From contig NW_019091574.1 in NCBI RefSeq assembly GCF_001949145.1, positions 158,457 through 217,204 on the forward strand: a stretch of 58,748 nt of DNA, in the 5' to 3' direction. Below the pieces are notes generated by a model, which saw only the letters and a list, made by a program, of their open reading frames with translations, had not been told where the DNA came from and did not search any database. The stretch's first letter is position 1, and each line of letters begins with the position of its first letter. This DNA is from Acanthaster planci. Taxonomy: Eukaryota; Echinodermata; Asteroidea; Valvatida; Acanthasteridae. Made by a program: the position numbers and the translations under genes. This document shows, piece after piece, positions 23,701-38,700 of this stretch.

Positions 23701-26700
23701 CACGTGGTTAGCATTTAGACTCACATCTCAAATTTCGTGCATTTTATATTTATGATTTTTGATAATTTGTTCTAAAACACAATGACAATTCTTTAAAAAA
23801 CATTGACAAAATTATGATGATATTGCTGGGGACAATCATGTATATTTCAACTGAATACTGGTAACTACTTTCATTGCCAAAAAATTGCCCATATTAATGT
23901 ACATGTAATACAGTACAGGAGATGATGTTGAATTTCTGTTCCAACTACATGTACATGATGGATGTCAGGGGTTTAACTCTGCACCCATCCCTCTAAACTG
24001 AATAGCACTCTGTACAAAAATGAAACTTTTTTCTGCAGCTAATACACTACACTGGGTATTCATAGAACACTGAATATCCCTACTGCCATCTGTGAATTTA
24101 CTTTGCAAATATTAAAATGTTGACCAGACAACCTTTTGCTGGAACCACTTCTAGACTGCTGGCAATCACGTGCATGGGTCAAAGGGCAAAAAAACACTCT
24201 TACTAAAATTAGACATGCCATGACAAAATGAACAAAAACACAATTACTGTACAAAAGGCATATATACCTATGTAGCACCAAAAACACAAGTGAAACAGAA
24301 GTCAAAATACATAATGAAAACAGATAGTCACAGTTACCTGTAAACATAAATTGAAATATATACAAACTTACAGTTCAAGCCAACTTCTATAATTAAGAAA
24401 TAAAAGTTACCCAAACAGTAAGAATTTGAATTTAATTTTTGTAATTATTTATTCTGTGTCAATACATTTGGAGTTTAAAGGTCAGTGATTATTATTAATT
24501 CCTTTCAATTTATTGAGAACTCTTAAAAATGTGTAAACCACACAAACATAGGCTATACTGAAAGTTGTGAATTTTAGCCTCCAGTTAACCATAATCTCTC
24601 CGTATCCTGCAAAATCCTCAAACCATTTGAGGATTTTGTAGGACTTGGTCACTACAACTTTACAAGTTTATAATAATATGTGGTGCTCCAGGCAACCTAA
24701 AACTTTCAAGTGATCCTGAAAGTTACGGTACACGTATAGAGTGTCAAAGTGCCATTCCAGTACATCAGTTCTACTCTAGCAAAGAGTTTTGGGCGATTCT
24801 GAAAGTTCCCAGCAAAAGAGTGCCTCAGGATTAAAAGTGAGGAACATAATGATATGATTTTAATGCTGGCAACAACGATGTAAACTACATTTATTTATCC
24901 TGAAACTAACTCTACCTTTGTCTCTGAGCACAGATTAAGGCCAAGTTCGTTGATAACATCTTGCACCCGTTGCTTCCGTTCTTCCCAAGACACTTCTTTG
25001 GACAGGCGCAGATTTGCCGAAAATGCCAGATTTTCTCGGATGGTTAGAGTTCCCATGACAACATCGTCCTGTTGAACAATTTTTAAATGTTCTACATCTC
25101 AAGTAATAGCAACTATGGAAACAAAGTTGTAACAAGTTATGGTACAGCAAAATCCTTTATTTTTTAAACACTTTTTACTTTGAAAAGCATTACCAGTTCT
25201 AACCTGTAAACTTGTCCAGGTGTACATGTACTTTCATTATGGAATCTGACTAATTATGTAGTCTTGGAAAAGTTTAGTCAGTCACCCACCTGAACAACAT
25301 AGCCAGAGACTAGTTTGAAGTTTTTAGGCTGAGATTTCCCATCAATAAGCACAGTTCCTGTCAAGCCCTTCGGGTCTTTCCTTGCTGCCAGGGTGTCCAG
25401 GAGTCTAATTTAATAAAATATAAATGCTGAAGTTGTTGAACTAAAACAGATGGCTGTACTGTATTTCATATTACATGTAAATGGCCAATGCAATATAATG
25501 GTTGTTAATGCAGTTCTTGCAAATGATCATTTTGTGTCTCATTTCACCCAACTTTCAATTTTTTGTGCTATTTCGAGAGAATTTTGGTGTCTTTTGATTT
25601 TCATACCAATGAAAATTTGCATGAGCTCATGTTAATGTGATATCAGCCAAGGAAGAGACTTAACACAAAGAATGTGACAATAACATATCCCAAAGTCTGG
25701 GAAAATTTTGTACAGAAATATCTGTAACAGTTGTTTCAGCTCATAACAGAACAATAGTCAGCAAAGTTTTCTTACAAATACAGGTAGTGCAAAAATTTAA
25801 CTGTCTCAATGCTTTCATGCTCAAGGTAGCCACTCCATTCAGGAACTGGAGTCAGTGCTGTGACAGCAACTGTAACATGACAGGGGCCATTATTCTAGAA
25901 AAGCAGCCCCAATTTTCATCTGGTGTGTGAACATAATTTTGAAGGTGATCCCCCTTAAACAATTCAAATTGAGAAACAATGATTGTAGGGTGCAGTAAGT
26001 TATTACAAAATGTACATCATAAATTGACAATGGCAATCCAAGCATCAGCAAGTGCTCAAATCAGAATATTTCCAGATAACAGTAAATGGATGCGTTTGAT
26101 ATTGTTATCTTGAGGAATGCTATTTTTGGTTTCTACACCTTAGCGTGGGGGGTGTTCCTTTTTCTTTCTCTTTCTTCACCTTACGGCAAAAATACCATTT
26201 TGGCCCGACATGAAGGTTTGGCCAATTTAATCACCTTGAAGTTTTTCAATCACTGCTTTAAATCATCAGCAGTTTATTTTTTTTCTGAATCTGTGGAAAT
26301 AGTGCAAGTTTCACTTTTTTAAAACTGATAAGTTTCACAAATTTCAACTGGCAAATCCCCGTCTTTGAGCCCTTTCCCAGTATTGATAAGTATGAATGCA
26401 CATGCATTACACAAAATCTGGGTTGGCAGGATTATTCGTTCAATTCAAACCACTTGTTTTGATTAAATCAGCTTTTGGGTTTCAGTGCATGAATTATATG
26501 TAAATGATTTAAATTATGATTTGATTTCACTTCATTTAAGTATCCACTTCTGAGTTTAACATAGTATTAAAAGAATCAGTGTACCATACATCTACATGTA
26601 CATTTACCTTTAATCTCTGCAAGTACATGTGCATTTCATTAGGATTCAAGACATTTTAGACATTATGCAATGAAATACAACCAACACAAGTAACTAAATA

Positions 26701-29700
26701 TTCTTAATAAAGTGAGCTTTAGTCAAGCCCGAGTTATTACTCTATTAACATTTCAAAGCAAAAAAAAAAAAAAAACTGTTGTAATGGGTAGTTATATTAC
26801 AACAGGTTTGTTGATCCTGCACTATAATGATAGAACAAGGTTAAAGTACCAGGCTACACTTATAGCATGCAAAATTAATACATGTAGTTTTGTCAAAATT
26901 TAGAGTCCGGATTAAAACCGGGTACTTCGCCCTTGGTACATGTACCTGAATCTCTGAAGGAACTGTTTCCTCTTTGGGTATGTACATGATGAAGGGTATA
27001 CATGTATACTGGCTGCATTTTAACTGGGCTTAGACAATATCGGTATTTATGGTGGTTTACCAGGTTTGTGATTTTAATCAAATCACTTGATTTGATTTTG
27101 TAATTTAAATCCAGATTTGCTTAATTTTGTAACAATAGAAACTTTCGAATTTACTTGCTTTGCAATAAATAAATAAAGGTACATGGAGGTTACACCATTG
27201 GTAAAATCCCACAAATGGGAATGCCAAATAATCCTTAACTACATGTACCAGTATCTTACTTGAAAGAAAGTAAATAACATCCTTGGTCAACAAAAACCTG
27301 TAAAATATTTCTGCCAAGAATGCTATTATGTTTGAGAATATCAAAATTTGTTCGTTTTAATAAAGGATGGTTGGCCAACCATCATCTAAAAATTCATTGT
27401 TTTAAATACCATACATGTATCTGTTAATGGTTGCCAAGGTTTTTGAATGGTGAGTACAGATGTTGTACATGTACATGTACGTGTAGGAAAATGAATAAAT
27501 GGGTCATGGTAAAAATAGCAAAAACACACAGACAGAAATTCATCAAATACAATATACATGTACATTGTAAAGTTAAGAAAGAGGAAAATGAAAGTGAGGT
27601 TTAGCGTAATATGGATCAGTTCAAAGTTCAATTTATTTATGAAAAGGGATTTTCTTATTGTGAGAATGCTAAAATCTCACTTCCACACCCGAAGCACAAT
27701 AGTGGCTGCTGCGCAATGAAAGGATTTTCATCACTACAATTTCTAAATGTTAATTCTCCTGTGTTTCAAGATTTCCGTGATTACTGTGCCCATAATTATT
27801 AGATAGCAACCTGAGAATGGATTTTAGACTTCTACTGACAAAACTGCTGCGAAAGTGTGGTCACGAACCACTATCACGCACACAAATGCACACTGTGTCA
27901 TGGACACAAGTTGAGATTGCAACTGCAGTAACTTCACTGCTCAATAAAGTTTTTTCCATGAATTCACAGTGCTCCATGTACATGTACATTGTTACTTCAA
28001 GGTAAATTTGCTGATTTAGTGAGCCATTGAAAACTGTTCATTTGGAAGGGCAAGTCACACATGTTCATCTACAGATGGACCCCATGTGTACGTTGTTCGC
28101 TTAGTCATAAGTACATGTAATTGATGCTGTGCAACGATACATGTACATGTAAATTACAAGATCTTCACTTTGACCGTCAAAATGGCCACAGCATTTTTCT
28201 TGATTTTTCCCAAACACAAAATAGGTCAGAGGATTGAAAGCTGCAGTAAATTTTACACTCCTACATGTGTTTAAGCCAACCTTGTAAAATTATGACAAAA
28301 AATCAATGGTGTAACTTTCCCTTTAAGCTGACTTGTCTTCCAATTTGCATAAAAATATGAACAAGTTTACATAAATTGAAAATCTGATTTCAATTTGTAA
28401 AAATCTAGGCCTAATTTTGGGCCAAGACTAGCGGAATGCCCATGTGAAGTCACTCACTGTTTCCATGCTCTATGCAACTGTACTGGTACATGCGACAAGA
28501 GTTGTCCTTTGGTAGAGTAAACCCAACCATACATGAACACAGCCATCCAAATAATTGTCCAATTTGTTGTTAAAAATTGGACTTCAAAAATTGTTTTGGC
28601 AGTAAACTTCCCTGTGGAGTAATTTTGCCTTGTAACAACATTCCTAAGATGTATCAAGTGGCAAACTTGCACATATTCACAACCCAAGGCCCATGCACAT
28701 TTTTATAGGGCTGGGATTCGAGTAATTCACGATTAGAATATTCTACCTTCGATTCAATCAAATATCTGAATATTCAGTTTCACCAAACAGCAGATTGTTG
28801 ATAAACAAATTATACACAAAATCAGTTGCAATAATGCACACAATTGTAAATTATAATCACGATAATACATGCGCCAGTAGCTTCTCACCTCTAGGAGTAT
28901 CTTCAGCCAAGATTTAGTAAGATTTCACAGACAATTAATACAATGAACTTCTTACCCTGTTAAAAATTTTTATTCCTTTTAAATTTTATATTGAATAAGT
29001 TACTTTTTGAATCGTACAATATATTTTTCTGTCATGTTTCATTTAAATCTCCTTTTTTAAAAGCAAGTCTCCATAGTGCGATTTTTCTCTTAAAACAAAA
29101 GAAAACTCTCTCTTCCTTTTCATAAATTTTGCATTTGAATATTCAAATTTGAAAAATAATATTCAACTATTCACTAATCGATTGATTATTTAGATATTCG
29201 GCACCGCCCTAATTTTTTTGCAAGTTGTTTTAGTTGTACGAACTGCATGCAGTTGACCCAAGAGACATTTATTGCACACATGTGGGACTGTGGTCTAATT
29301 TGTACAGTAGCCGGTAGGATGCAATGACGTGGCAACTTGTGAATCAAGTTAAGAATCCAGAAATGTTGCAAGTTTTCTTGAATTAAACTGTTGAAGAATT
29401 CAAAGATGAAAAACCTTCATCAGATTTAAGACTAAGTAAGCTTAAGATCTAAAGATTTTGAGTAATTTTTTTTTGTCAAAGGAAAAAACACCCATAAATG
29501 AAAAAGGTCCATTCCACTTTTAATGAAATTTAGAGGGATTGAGGAAGAGATTACCCTAATGTATATGTACTTGTTGGTGGGCCTGTCTTATAAGAAACAC
29601 TGGTGGATGGGCGGACCACAATTTGTTTTTGTTTTTTTTTTTTAAACATTGAGGAAAAGGTGATCTGGGAGAACTTTTACCCCACTCCTTCCAAAAGGTT

Positions 29701-32700
29701 GTAAAAGAAGCCACTGTATTTAGCCTAGTTCACTCTTTGAAAGGGCCACCATAAATTACCTAAAATTTAAAAAATTTCTGGACCCCATCGTACGACCTCC
29801 GCCACTCAGCCGCCGCCACTCAGCACCAGCACACTCTTGTGAAAAGTGGTCTGGATGCCTTGAATAGGGAAACCCCACTGGCCGGGGGGTTTTGTGCATA
29901 GCGTTTGTCCCCATTATATATTACTGCTGGCCTGAGCCAGTTGTAAATTTCATCTTGCAGTTTGTGGGGTTGACATGTGTGACCGCAAAGTCACTGGTTT
30001 TGAACATGCATGCTCAGGAGTACTGTTTATGCACAGCCAATAGGCATTATATTGCTATATGAAGTGAATTGCTTAAATGCAAGTAGGTATGCAAGTACAT
30101 GTACATGTATGTTGTAAATTTCGTGTGGTTTTATCACCACTAGAAATGAGGGGGGGGTGGATAAATGTCATCAGAAACTCACTGGACCAGGGGGTCGGAC
30201 GTTTTTAGAATGGGGGGGATATTTGTCATTGGAAATATACGTACACTAGACCCCTTTTTAGAATATGGGGGATCGGATGCTTGTCTTTGGAAATACACTC
30301 GCCCTTCCTTTTTCGAATAAGGGGGAATCGGATGTTTATCATTGAAAATACACTCGACACCTCTTTTTAGAATAAGAGGGGTCGGACGCTTGTCGTTGGA
30401 AATACGTTGGAAATTTTAGAATAAGGAGGGTCGGATTCTTATCATTGGAAATACACTCGACCCCACCTTTTTTAGAAGAGAGGGGTCCGATTCTTATCAT
30501 TGGCAATACACTCGACCCCCATATTTAATACAAGGGGGGTCAGACTCTTATCATTGGATACACACTCGACCCCTCTTTTTCGAATAAGGGGGTCGGACGT
30601 TTGTCATTGGAAACACACTGGACACACCTTTTTAGAATAAGGGGGTTAGATTCTTATCATTGGAAATACACTTGATCCCCCTTTTTAGAATAAAGGGGGT
30701 CGGATTCTTATCATTGGAAATACACTCGATCCCCCTTTTTAGAATAAAGGGGGTCGGATTCTTATCATTGGAAATACACTCGACCCCCATATTTAATACA
30801 AGGGGGGTCAGACTCTTATCATTGGATACACACTCGACCCCTCTTTTTCGAATAAAGGGGTCGGACGTTTGTCATTGGGAACACACTGGACACGCCGTTT
30901 TAGAATAAGGGGGTCGGATTCTTATCATTGGAAATAAACTTGACCCCCTTTTTAGAATAAGGGGGTCGGATTCTTATCATTGGAAATAAACTTGACCCCC
31001 TTTTTAGAATAAAAGGGTCGGATTCTAATCATTGGATAAACACTCGACTCCTCTTTTTCGAATAAGGGGAGGGGCTCGTACGTTTGTCATTGGAAATACA
31101 CTGGACATGCCTTTTTAGAATAAGGGGGTCGGATTCTTATCATTGGAAATACACTCGACCCCACCTTTTTTAGAAGAAAGGGGTCCGATTCTTATCATTG
31201 GCAATACACTCCACCCCCATATTTAATACAAGGGGGGTCAGACTCTTATCATTGGATACACACTCGACCCCTCTTTTTCGAATAAGGGGGTCGGACGTTT
31301 GTCATTGGGAACACACTGGACACGCCGTTTTAGAATAAGGGGGTTGGATTCTTATCATTGGAAATAAACTTGACCCCCTTTTTAGAATAAGGGGGTCGGA
31401 TTCTTATCATTGTAAATAAACTTGACCCCCTTTTTAGAATAAGGGGGTCGGATTCTAATCATTGGAAATACACTGGACATGCCTTTTTAGAATAAGGGGG
31501 TCGGATTCTTATCATTGGAAATACACTCGACCCCACCTTTTTTTGAAGAGAGGGGTCCGATTCTTATCATTGGAAATACACTCGAGCTCCCTTTTTAGAA
31601 TAAGGGGGGGTCGTATTCGTATCATTGGAAATACATTCGACCCCCCTTTTTAGAATAAGGTAGGTCAGACATTTTTATACACTGGACGTCCTTTTTTAGA
31701 ATAAGAGAGTTGAAAGCTTTTCATTTAAAATAACACTCAACTGTCTTTTTCGAATAAGGCGTGTGAAACATTCAACAGTGGAGACAGAGACACACTTCTT
31801 TCCTTTTCAAAATAAACGATGGCTGACTTTTCTGACTGGAAATACGCACAACCCAGCCCCGTTTGACAAATGATCAGTTAGAACTTGTGACAATTTATGA
31901 TAGTAAGCGACTTGATCATCATCAATGCGATGTCTTCGGCTCTGGGCCTGTTTTCTTTTCTTTATAAATACTTTAGCGTGACTGTCGAAATTATTTCTTG
32001 GTAACTTCTAAACCTCGACTTTACAAGAAGAAATCTTTGATATCTTTGGAACCTTTGTCTTCATTACCCAAAAACTTCACTACAAACTTAAAATACTGAC
32101 AATCAAACCATTCGAATTCATAAATAGCTGATTTGCTGCAAATCAAATATTTGTTACATGTACAAATAAATCATCTACAAAGCTGTAAATTCAACATTGT
32201 CAGCTTTTTTAATCCTTTTGTGGTATTGTTAATTTTGACATTATGTCTTTGTTTTCTATCATCATCAACACCACGAAGTAGTACTCATCCATGGATGTGT
32301 GTGACGAATGTGATTAAATAAATTCTATCGATGTTAGCATTTAGAAATCCAAAGTTTAGGTCCCTTTGCTTTTTGGAAGGGATCGCATGAAGCGGTAGAA
32401 ACATTTTACTGTAATACTTTGGCCCTCCAATCAGGCAATTTTGCTTTAGAATTCTGATTTTATTTCAATCAGATTTTCAAAGCGTCTATTTCTTTCAAAT
32501 TAACACTTTAATCAATCGCCAGTTAACTCAACACGCGAGTATCCACCTCTTAATTTCTTAGCCTACTCATGGCATTTCCGTCGTTTTTGCATCCATTTCA
32601 GTGATTCAAAAATAATAACAGGTTTTGTAATTTACAATTTGCAACAAAAATAGTACATGTAATATTTTATTTGTTGGAATTCAGTGTGTATTGAAAGGCA

Positions 32701-35700
32701 CTCAGACACAGTTTATGTGCAAGTGAAAGGTACTTGAAGCAATTCCTGCTGATGGTGGCCACTGGCAGCAATTCCCCCCCCCCATTTGCAAGAAGGGTGC
32801 AGTCCACTAATTCAAGCGAGAATTTCTGGCCAGCTCATTAGCATTAAGTGCCCCCACAGTATCTTTTGAAAAAGGAGATTGTATGGCCCCAAAATGGTGA
32901 GACTGTGTACATCTTCACCAAAATCAAATCCCTAGGTCTTTGGGCTTTCACCTGAGAGCAGAATGGCTACAAAATACTGTTGAAAAATAGTCCTAAGTGC
33001 CCAAGAAAGTTGAGGCAAGCAGGCTTTGGAAAAATTACTTTTTGGGGGGTAATTCTGTTTTGAAGGAATAACTCAAAATGTAATCGGTTAACCCACAGAA
33101 AATTGAAAAGAAAGTAAAAGATTATAGACCATACAATAATTTAACGTGTGTTTCAGATGCCTCAGGGATGTTGGTACCCATACTATTGGGCCCCGAACAA
33201 TGCTGATTTTACACTGTTTTCAATGGGGCCTGAATTAGTGGACTACACCCTATATTTCAAAATGGCGGCGTCCATGCTATAATTAGGCAATTCAGTGACG
33301 TCACCACACCCAGATGCCCGCACATGCGCACGGGCACACACGCATACAGAAAGTGACATGAAACCCATGCAAAAACAAAAACATGACAAAGTTTTAACAC
33401 CCATATCTAACGTTCCCTGCATCCATTCACCTTCAAATTTTAGGATGGCAGAAATCAATATCTTAACTATTGATCTCCGAAAAATTAGCACAAAAAACCA
33501 AATACTTCCTGACAAAAGTGAATAAATTCCTTGCGGAAGCACGCCCGGGGTGACCATTGGCCGTACAGTGGTCAAAGCATTGATCGTGCAAGCTCGCACG
33601 GCACGCGTGGTTGCACGTGATTCGGTTTGGATCGCATCGACATTCGGGTTTTCGTCACTGATCCACAGTGTGTTTTGATCACGAGTTTTTAAGAATATTG
33701 GCCTAGTAACAGCATCCGGAAATGTATTTGTTCCGGACGACGTTTGAGCAGTTTGTACGGAGAAATCGTTCCTGTTAAATCTAGACTGCGTACCACTCGA
33801 CGGCACCCCAAATCTAATGATGGGAGTCTGGGTGTCCGACTAGTTCAAGAAATTCGTAAACGTGAATCATCACCGTCATATATTTCGAGCCCTTTTATCA
33901 TGAACTCATCAAAATTAAGCATTAATATCATTCTTAAAGAGTGAAAAGTTTCCTAATCTTTTGGTTAGGTTTAGGTTTTTTAGTTAAAAAATGACATCAT
34001 TGTACGAATTTATGCTCAGTAAAATCATCCCATGTGGTGGTTTCTATTTTGTGGCAAACTGTTCAGGTGTTCACGTCATGAAGTGAACAACGCGTTAACA
34101 TGTCTTTGAGATTGTTCAATGGGGTTTGTCAAAATATGAGAAAAAAAATATATAATCAAAGAAAGCAAAGCCAATTTGTAAACTGTGAGATTTTGTTTGG
34201 ACTTTCCGGTCGATCTACACCATTTTAAGGTGAATCATAAAAAAATACTTGTCACTCCAAAATGTTTGCTAGGCCTATCTCGAAAAATCTTCTCTTTAAA
34301 GTTACCCAATCATTTTGTAATTCTGAACAGAATTTAAGCAGAATGTAACTTTGTAAGTAACTTACTTCATGTTATTTATGGACACTTTCCTACTTTTAGG
34401 ACTACTTTTGAAACATGCCTAGAACAATGGTGATCAGTATCATTGTAATACAGAATAACCTTTAAATTGTTGCCTGTTCTTTTCCTTTAATGATAAATAA
34501 TTCAAATAATCTATACTTTTGTTTAATGGCAGACACTAGTGTCACAAGATGACCAGAGGAACAACCAGTCCATGAACTCAGCCAGGTGTCCAATGTTCTG
34601 GAAACTCCAACACCATATCAGGCTGGTGACCATCAACTTGAAGGAACCTCCTGCAGTGGCGGTGTGTACTAGAAATCTTGAATTGCTTGCCTTTTATACT
34701 TTCAACTTGCATTTTAAAATAATAAATCTATACTTGATATTTACAATGTGTTCTCTAAATTGGTAAACATTGTGAGTTAATATGAATGTAACCTTTGTTA
34801 GCATCTTGCTATATATTTGATCTTATTATTTAGTGTGTACTTTTTAGATATTGGGCCATATGCCAAGGAAGATGGTATCTACCGGAGGCACTTCGCTCAG
34901 GATGGACCAAGCTTTCCAGTGCAAACCCACATCAAGAATGGACTCGTCCTTGAACTGCACAGCTACATGTACATTCAAACAGAACTATCATCGAATTTGT
35001 TAGTATACTAAAACTAAAATCACAAGTGTGGTACGAGTCAAAGCTCTGTGATATGAAAGTGACAGTTGGCATTGCACTCAAAGGGCTGTAAAAATCCACA
35101 GAATTCCTTATTAAAGGTTATTAATATGCAAATCATTTTCACGTAATTGAACTTTCATCTGTAGTTTCTGAGGAGTACAGGGTATGTCAAATACATTAGG
35201 AGTATACCGTACAAGTACATGTGGCATTGATCCTCAAAAACCCCGATCACTGGTGCTGTACTGTTAAAAAAGGATGAATAATTATATATGCAAATTGATC
35301 AATTTTACGCATTGCATATATTGATTAATTAATTAGAAAATGGCTTTTTTTTTTAAATAAGACAAACAGTAATGTTTACCAACATACGTGCAACCACCAC
35401 ATCAGAAATCTAATCGAAGTCTACAGCTGCCAGGAGTCAGGACATCTCGTTTTATTGACATATATATCAATTAAATATGCGAATCAGGTACACATTTGTA
35501 TTTTAAATGTGGAAATTTGTAGCAGTGATGTGCAAATTTGTAAGAATGCCAAGTTTGACAGAAATAAAATGTGTCCTTCCAAAGTAACAGAAGAAAAACC
35601 TTGTTTAAGTGAGCTTTTCCTGGTGCCATTCACTTTATAAAGAAAAACAAAGGATGACCTTTGACCTGGGAGTCAATATAAGACAGTTTTTGCGATATTC

Positions 35701-38700
35701 AACTCCTGAAGATATGCTGTTTCATATTTGCTATAAATTGACTGTGTAATGAAATAATTTGGAAATCATGTGAAATGCCTTCATAGGGCAGCTGGATTTA
35801 AAAATCATTTCTTTTGTTTCTGTTCGTAGCAGTGGTGGAGAGACGACGACAAGCCATGAATTAGAGTTTTAAGGATTATGAGACATCAGAAATATGGGAT
35901 TGTTGGCACAATGAATGTCTAGGTAATCACATGAGAATTATGCATAGGTTATGTCATGTAATTTTGTTATTTTTTGTGTGTCAGTTTCAAGAAATGTTTT
36001 TACAAGATGTACCCTAACAGAGCTTAACCCTAACGGAGGCCAACCCTAGCGGAGCCTAACCCTAACAGAGGCTAACCCTAATGGAGGCTAACCGTAACAA
36101 AGGCTAACCCAATATACCCAGCAAGAAATGAGACCGAGGGGTACCCCCCAACATGCCCAATCCCTATACACATTCCAGACTATTGTTACTTAACACATCC
36201 CCCAAGATGTCTGAAAGGAATTCCCCAGATTCCTGCGAGACAATGACCAACACAAAGCAAGGGGGGTTCTCTCCGTCTCATACCTTGCTGCATATGTAAC
36301 CCTAACTGCGGGGGTGTCAATCTTGGATGGTCAAGTACAGCCTGCGCACCAAGCCATGGATGATATGTAAATGTATGCACAGGTGACTGAAAGTCCTCGG
36401 ATTAACACTCTCCTTGGTGATTTGTTCCACTCTTGTGTTGGAAGTGCCTTATTTTGGGCTCGTGTTTTCAACTCTTGGACTGGAGGCTGTCAACTGGAGT
36501 AATTTCTACCATCAAGCTTTCATGTCAATTCAAAGCACTGCGTGTATGAGTGTCTTTCGTGCACTTGGCCTCTGCCGCTCACAGTGTCTGGCCAAAGGGG
36601 GTAACCCTCGCTTATCCGTTGGAACAGCTAGTTGAAGCTACTCATGTGGGAAAGGGTGATTTTCAGATGCTGACAGCAGAATGAGTTCGCACTAGCAGTA
36701 AGTACAGGCACATGTACATGTATGTAGTAGTCTGTTTTGTGTACAGAGCTATTGCTGACTTCGAGCCTTTTCTCCCCATACTGTATACAGCCACTGGACA
36801 ATTTTTTTTTTTCAAATTTTTCTCTGGAATAGAGGCTTGGATACATTCTCAAGCATCCAGTGCTGTTTCATGCCAGACAGTCAACAATTGGTGTACATGT
36901 ACAGTACATTGCGATTGAAAGTTAACACCAAAATGGGAAAATTTTTTCACATTTTTTCTCTTCCCAGGGAATTCCTTTTCATTTCACAAATTGTGAAAAA
37001 GTGTGCCAAAAGTGGGAAAATGTTTTCACACCTTTTCACACAAGTGGGAAAATATTTTCACAGATTTTCCCCAAAGTGGGAAAAGATTTTCCCACAAATG
37101 GGAAAAAAATTGTCACAGATTTTCCCACAAGTGGGAAAAGATTTTCACAGATTTTCCCATAAGTGAGAAAAGATTTTCACAGATTTTCCCACAAGTGAGA
37201 ACAGATTTTCGCACTTTTTCTCACAAGTGGGAAAAGATTTTCACAGATTTTCTGTGGTAGTGGGGAAATAATTTTTGCAAGCTTTCTTCATTAAGTAGTA
37301 TTTTGTGCATGTACATGTAGACATCAGAAGTTTTTGTTCTCTGTGGTTTCAAACGTGCGCATCGCTGAATATAGAAAGTGGAGGAAAATCAGTCTAAGAG
37401 AAAAGTTCTTCAATTCTCAGGAAATTCAGATTACTTGAAGAAGACTGCATTAAAATGTCAACGCAGTATGTTTCTCGGTTTTGAGCAAAATACAATGCGA
37501 CAAGCGAAATCAAAGCTGGCTATTGTGGCGTTTAAATTAACCCCTTGGAAGTTGGATGGATGCTCAACATGTGCACCGCATATGTGCACATGTACATGTA
37601 TCCACCTGTTGTCATGTACATGTATGTGAAATACATTTACATGTATTGGCAGATGTATGTACCGTGATTTCGGAATAAATGCCTTGTATCCGGTTATCTC
37701 GAAGTTCTCGTGAAGCTGACAAAGACCAAATCTCTTCAAAAACCGCCACAAGACCTCGTGCATGCCGCACCACATCGCGAAGCACACACTGCATCTACAC
37801 CTATCCCGACATCCTGACTGCTACTACATGCCCATTCATGGACAGTCCAATCGCTGACTTTTTCCAATAACCATGTGACCACAGAAAGTAACATGTCATC
37901 AGAAACCCAAGTGAAAACAGACCCGATATGTCACACCGAACACAATCGGCGAAAAGACGAGATTTGCTACATGAAGATACACGTACAATTTAAGCAGTTG
38001 ATTTTATTTGTCGATCGAAAGAAATCTTTCAGTAACAAAATACTACATGTAGTGTCTCATTGTTGATTTTTTGGTGCGCCAAACTAAACCACGAGAATAA
38101 ATAAAAAGAGGGCAAATAACCCATGTTGCTGCAACAGAGCGAGTTAAGTTTGTTGTAATACATACAAATAGTGATGTACATTTCATGTGCTTCTTGACTT
38201 CATGACTTGGGGACTCCTGTTCAATCACTCAACATCCAGAAAACTTTAAAACATTTATTCATTCTCTGACATTGACCAGTGTTTATTCATGGTAATCAAA
38301 GAAAACAACTGCGCCGTGCGGGCACGGCTCGCCGTGGTGAGCACATCCCCGCGATCGCGCTGCATGGACCGGACAGCTCCGCCAAGGAAATCGCTACCAG
38401 ACTACAACAGCCCATTCCATGTGGTGAGCTGGCCCGACCGGACGGCCCCAAGCACAGCGCAGCCTGCGTAAAGGACTCTTCACTGCATAACAGTTGTGCG
38501 CATGTGGCAAGTGTTGAGCATTTTCGCTGCACAATGTTTCTCGTTTGTTTCACGCCGTGTTCGCAATAGATTCGCACTGTTTTCGCACAATTTTTGCACC
38601 GTTTTCGCACGTTGTTACCCCTTACGCATCCAATTCGCTGCAAATTCACAGGGGGAAAAGTTATGGTCAAAATGCAAAATGCGAATTCCTTTCACTTTTT

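Noticed and set aside
30660-31653. Plus-strand ORFs with repeated [15 protein letters not shown]-like peptide
   Set aside because: They are translations of the 52-bp minisatellite and occur only where unit lengths keep frame. No start context, splice sites or domain.
30150-31760. CRISPR-like regular repeats
   Set aside because: No unique spacers of constant length. The whole unit repeats, and the host is an animal.
33243-33806. 187-codon minus-strand ORF
   Set aside because: The C-terminal end lies in the MITE terminal repeat, there is no domain, and the length is explained by GC-rich composition.
36837-37260. ORFs rich in [14 protein letters not shown]-like repeats
   Set aside because: Products of the 32-bp tandem array; both overlapping frames give similar peptides.
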